From: Bacteroidota bacterium
GTDB lineage: Bacteria > Bacteroidota > Bacteroidia > Bacteroidales > Dysgonomonadaceae
Length of the DNA stretch: 35,332 bases
Reading direction: 5' to 3'
Assembly (NCBI GenBank): GCA_023418255.1
Contig: JAEZZZ010000142.1
Span: forward strand, 1 to 35,332
Part shown: piece by piece, positions 33,763 through 35,332 of the stretch
How the letters are laid out: every line of letters begins with the position of its first letter
How positions within the stretch are numbered: the first letter of the stretch is position 1
Translations under genes and position numbers: made by a program
The notes under the pieces: model-generated
Database searches by the model: none
What the model was told of the DNA's origin: nothing
Seen by the model: the letters and a program-made list of their open reading frames with translations, nothing else

Positions 33763-35046
33763 TCAAGCCGTCATCCGCTTTCGGATTAGGTGTGCATTAC
33801 GATTTACCAAATTGATAATTTGGTCGTGATATTCGGTGTTTTCGTTGCAAACGCCACGCGATTGAATAACTTTCAAGGTTTCTAATGAAACTTCCACCGT
33901 TTCAATTCGTTTGCCGTTTATTTGTGCAGTAAATACAAGCGTATCGGGTTTCAAAAAGTATTCGTTTGTGAATACGCAATGTTTAAGTGCGTTTCCTTCT
34001 TCGTAAAACTCGTTTACATCTCTCAAAACACGAATGTACAAACTACCTTCCGAAAATTCCAATCCGATAAATTTTGCTTTCAGCTTTTGATACGTTTTTT
34101 CGTTTTTCAACAAGCGTTTTCGCTCTTCTTCACGCTTTTGGCGTTCTTGCCACGCCTTTTTCTTTTTCATCCAACGGTCGTGTTCGGCTTTTAAATTAGT
34201 CGGACAAACAAATTTTGCGTTCTGCACATCTTTCCCGAAAAATCGCAACAAATCCAAATAGTCGCTCCAAAGTGATGCATCAGCTACGGTGTACTTATTA
34301 CGAATGCAAATCTTAATGCTTGCCCAATATTCTTCAAGGCTTTGGGAACGTCTAACCGAAAAGTGACGTAACAAATCGTATTGTTCCGCTTTCAATAAGG
34401 TTTCCATCCGACTATCCGAAAGGATGTTGCAAAAGAGTGTTCGGGGCGATAAGCGATGAAAATTTCCCTTAAAACCGTTGCGTTTCACTTCGGGAATATA
34501 GCGTTTGTGCGGATAAACTGCTACGGGCGAAATATGGTGGGCGTAATTTTCTCTACGAATTTCAAGGTCGGAATTCCAATTCCAAACATCGCAATAAAAC
34601 ATACTCATTCCGCGCGAAAGCGCCATTATTTGACTTTTCCCATTGGGGGTTATCCAATGTTGCACCACTTCGCGACAAAACAGACGTGCCGGATTACCAA
34701 TTTGACAATGTTTCTCTAAAAAGAAATAACGCAATACTTGAAAGCCACCACAAACGGTTATCATTCCAAAGTATTCGGCATACTTAAAAGTCTGTTTTTG
34801 GCTATTGATTACCTTTAACTCTGTTCCGCAATTCGGACACGTACAACCGCAAATGCTTTCGGCTAAAACGTGTCCGCCTTTCCACGAGTGTCCGCATTCC
34901 AAACAGGTAAGCTTACCGCTTTTCAGTCGTCGGGCTTGTAGGTCAAAACAGTTTTGAAATGCCCAATCTTTCTGTCTTTGAGTTATTGGTGCAAGTCGCT
35001 TACTTTGTTCGGCGACTTGCTTTTGAAATTTTGTTCTCGGTTTCAT
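33763..35046 (-). CDS. pcfJ: PcfJ-like protein with zinc ribbon
   Basis: This 427-residue protein has a zinc-ribbon-like motif (Cys48, Cys51, Cys70, Cys73; CLEC and CPNC). A central helical region includes a long Lys/Arg/Glu-rich coil (KKKAWQERQKREEERKRLLK). The C-terminal PcfJ domain reads LKHCVFTNEYFLKPDTLVFT, ending in ETLKVIQSRGVCN and NLVNRNAHLI. PcfJ-like proteins are found on Gram-positive conjugative plasmids (PcfJ of pCF10) and on many Bacteroidetes conjugative elements; the role in transfer is not known. Its ATG overlaps the pcfK stop (ATGA). Confidence 0.88.
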   Translation of the reverse strand: MKPRTKFQKQVAEQSKRLAPITQRQKDWAFQNCFDLQARRLKSGKLTCLECGHSWKGGHVLAESICGCTCPNCGTELKVINSQKQTFKYAEYFGMITVCGGFQVLRYFFLEKHCQIGNPARLFCREVVQHWITPNGKSQIMALSRGMSMFYCDVWNWNSDLEIRRENYAHHISPVAVYPHKRYIPEVKRNGFKGNFHRLSPRTLFCNILSDSRMETLLKAEQYDLLRHFSVRRSQSLEEYWASIKICIRNKYTVADASLWSDYLDLLRFFGKDVQNAKFVCPTNLKAEHDRWMKKKKAWQERQKREEERKRLLKNEKTYQKLKAKFIGLEFSEGSLYIRVLRDVNEFYEEGNALKHCVFTNEYFLKPDTLVFTAQINGKRIETVEVSLETLKVIQSRGVCNENTEYHDQIINLVNRNAHLIRKRMTA

Positions 35047-35332
35047 AGGTCAAAAAGGCTTTTTTGAACACACGGTTGAGCTTGTGCATTCGGGCGTTTT
35101 CTATTTATAGTCATACGATTGTAAACTTCATTTTCAACACGTTTGATTGCGTTTTGACGTGCTTGTTCCTTTTCTTCGGCAGTGAGTTCAACAATATGAT
35201 TTACGACCACTTGGCAGTTGATTGGATTGCCGATTTCAACATCCTTTTCGTCATAATAATGCACTGCCAACGAGAAAATTTCTTCATCGGCAAAACCGTT
35301 GCATCCGCTCTGTTTTACCCAATTAAGAATGT
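35043..35332 (-). CDS. pcfK: PcfK-like protein, cut by window end
   Basis: The C-terminal 96 codons lie in the window; the gene continues beyond the right edge. The visible part (SGCNGFADEEIFSLAVHYYD, then INCQVVVNHIVELT and EEKEQARQNAIKRVENEVYN) is typical of PcfK-like proteins. The end QKSLFDL resembles a clamp-binding-type peptide (QxxLF), which may be coincidence. It overlaps pcfJ by four bases and forms an operon with it. An apparent start at a TTG near 35270 is internal. Confidence 0.85.
   Translation of the reverse strand, partial: ILNWVKQSGCNGFADEEIFSLAVHYYDEKDVEIGNPINCQVVVNHIVELTAEEKEQARQNAIKRVENEVYNRMTINRKRPNAQAQPCVQKSLFDL

Noticed and set aside
1..35332. CRISPR array, tRNA, rRNA or integrase gene
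   Set aside because: No regularly spaced direct repeats, no cloverleaf or rRNA sequence noticed by eye, and no tyrosine or serine recombinase among the reading frames.

Overview
The window looks like chromosome or integrated-element DNA from a Bacteroidales species. Supporting this: two small proteins with type IX secretion (T9SS) sorting domains, a complete Bacteroidetes-type (MPF-B, CTnDOT-like) tra gene order, promoter -7 boxes of the TAnnTTTG type, and MobA/MobB/MobC and PcfJ/PcfK proteins. T9SS sorting domains argue against a typical gut Bacteroides and for a Porphyromonadaceae/Dysgonomonadaceae-like host; this is inference.

Region 1 (1-11775) is a polymorphic-toxin locus. Two small T9SS-sorted proteins precede a 2179-residue secreted Rhs/YD-repeat protein with a GIY-YIG nuclease-like tip. 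An Imm26-like immunity gene follows. Next come remains of older toxin cassettes: a displaced toxin tail overlapping a probable immunity gene, and a frameshifted immunity-like gene. Then a promoterless second copy of the Rhs core carries a different, papain-like tip, followed by a secreted protein that may be its immunity partner. This is the classic layout for tip replacement by recombination in the shared core.

Region 2 (about 11776-15165) is a three-level nest of insertion sequences. An IS1-family transposase gene is split by an IS256-family element (8-bp target duplication). That element's transposase is split by an IS3-family element (3-bp duplication). Removing each insert with one duplication copy restores both outer reading frames exactly.

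Region 3 (15166-32480) is the transfer module of an integrative conjugative element. mobC, mobB and mobA (coupling protein, relaxase, accessory protein) run leftward. A 794-bp non-coding region rich in inverted repeats, the likely oriT, separates them from the rightward genes traA, traB, traD, traE, traF, traG, traI, [AAA ATPase], traJ, traK, traL, traM, traN, traO, traQ. The ATPase (AAA_14/DUF4143 type) sits between traI and traJ with its own promoter and intrinsic terminator, like a cargo cassette dropped into the operon. G/C-rich palindromic mini-repeats are embedded in mobA, mobB and traN.

Region 4 (32481-35332) holds leftward genes: an unknown secreted protein, pcfJ and the start of a cut-off pcfK. 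No integrase, tRNA, rRNA or CRISPR array was seen.

The best candidates for something undescribed are the ATPase cassette inside the tra operon, the cysteine-rich insert in the Rhs shell, and the unassigned toxin/immunity pieces at 8173-9215 and 11011-11775.
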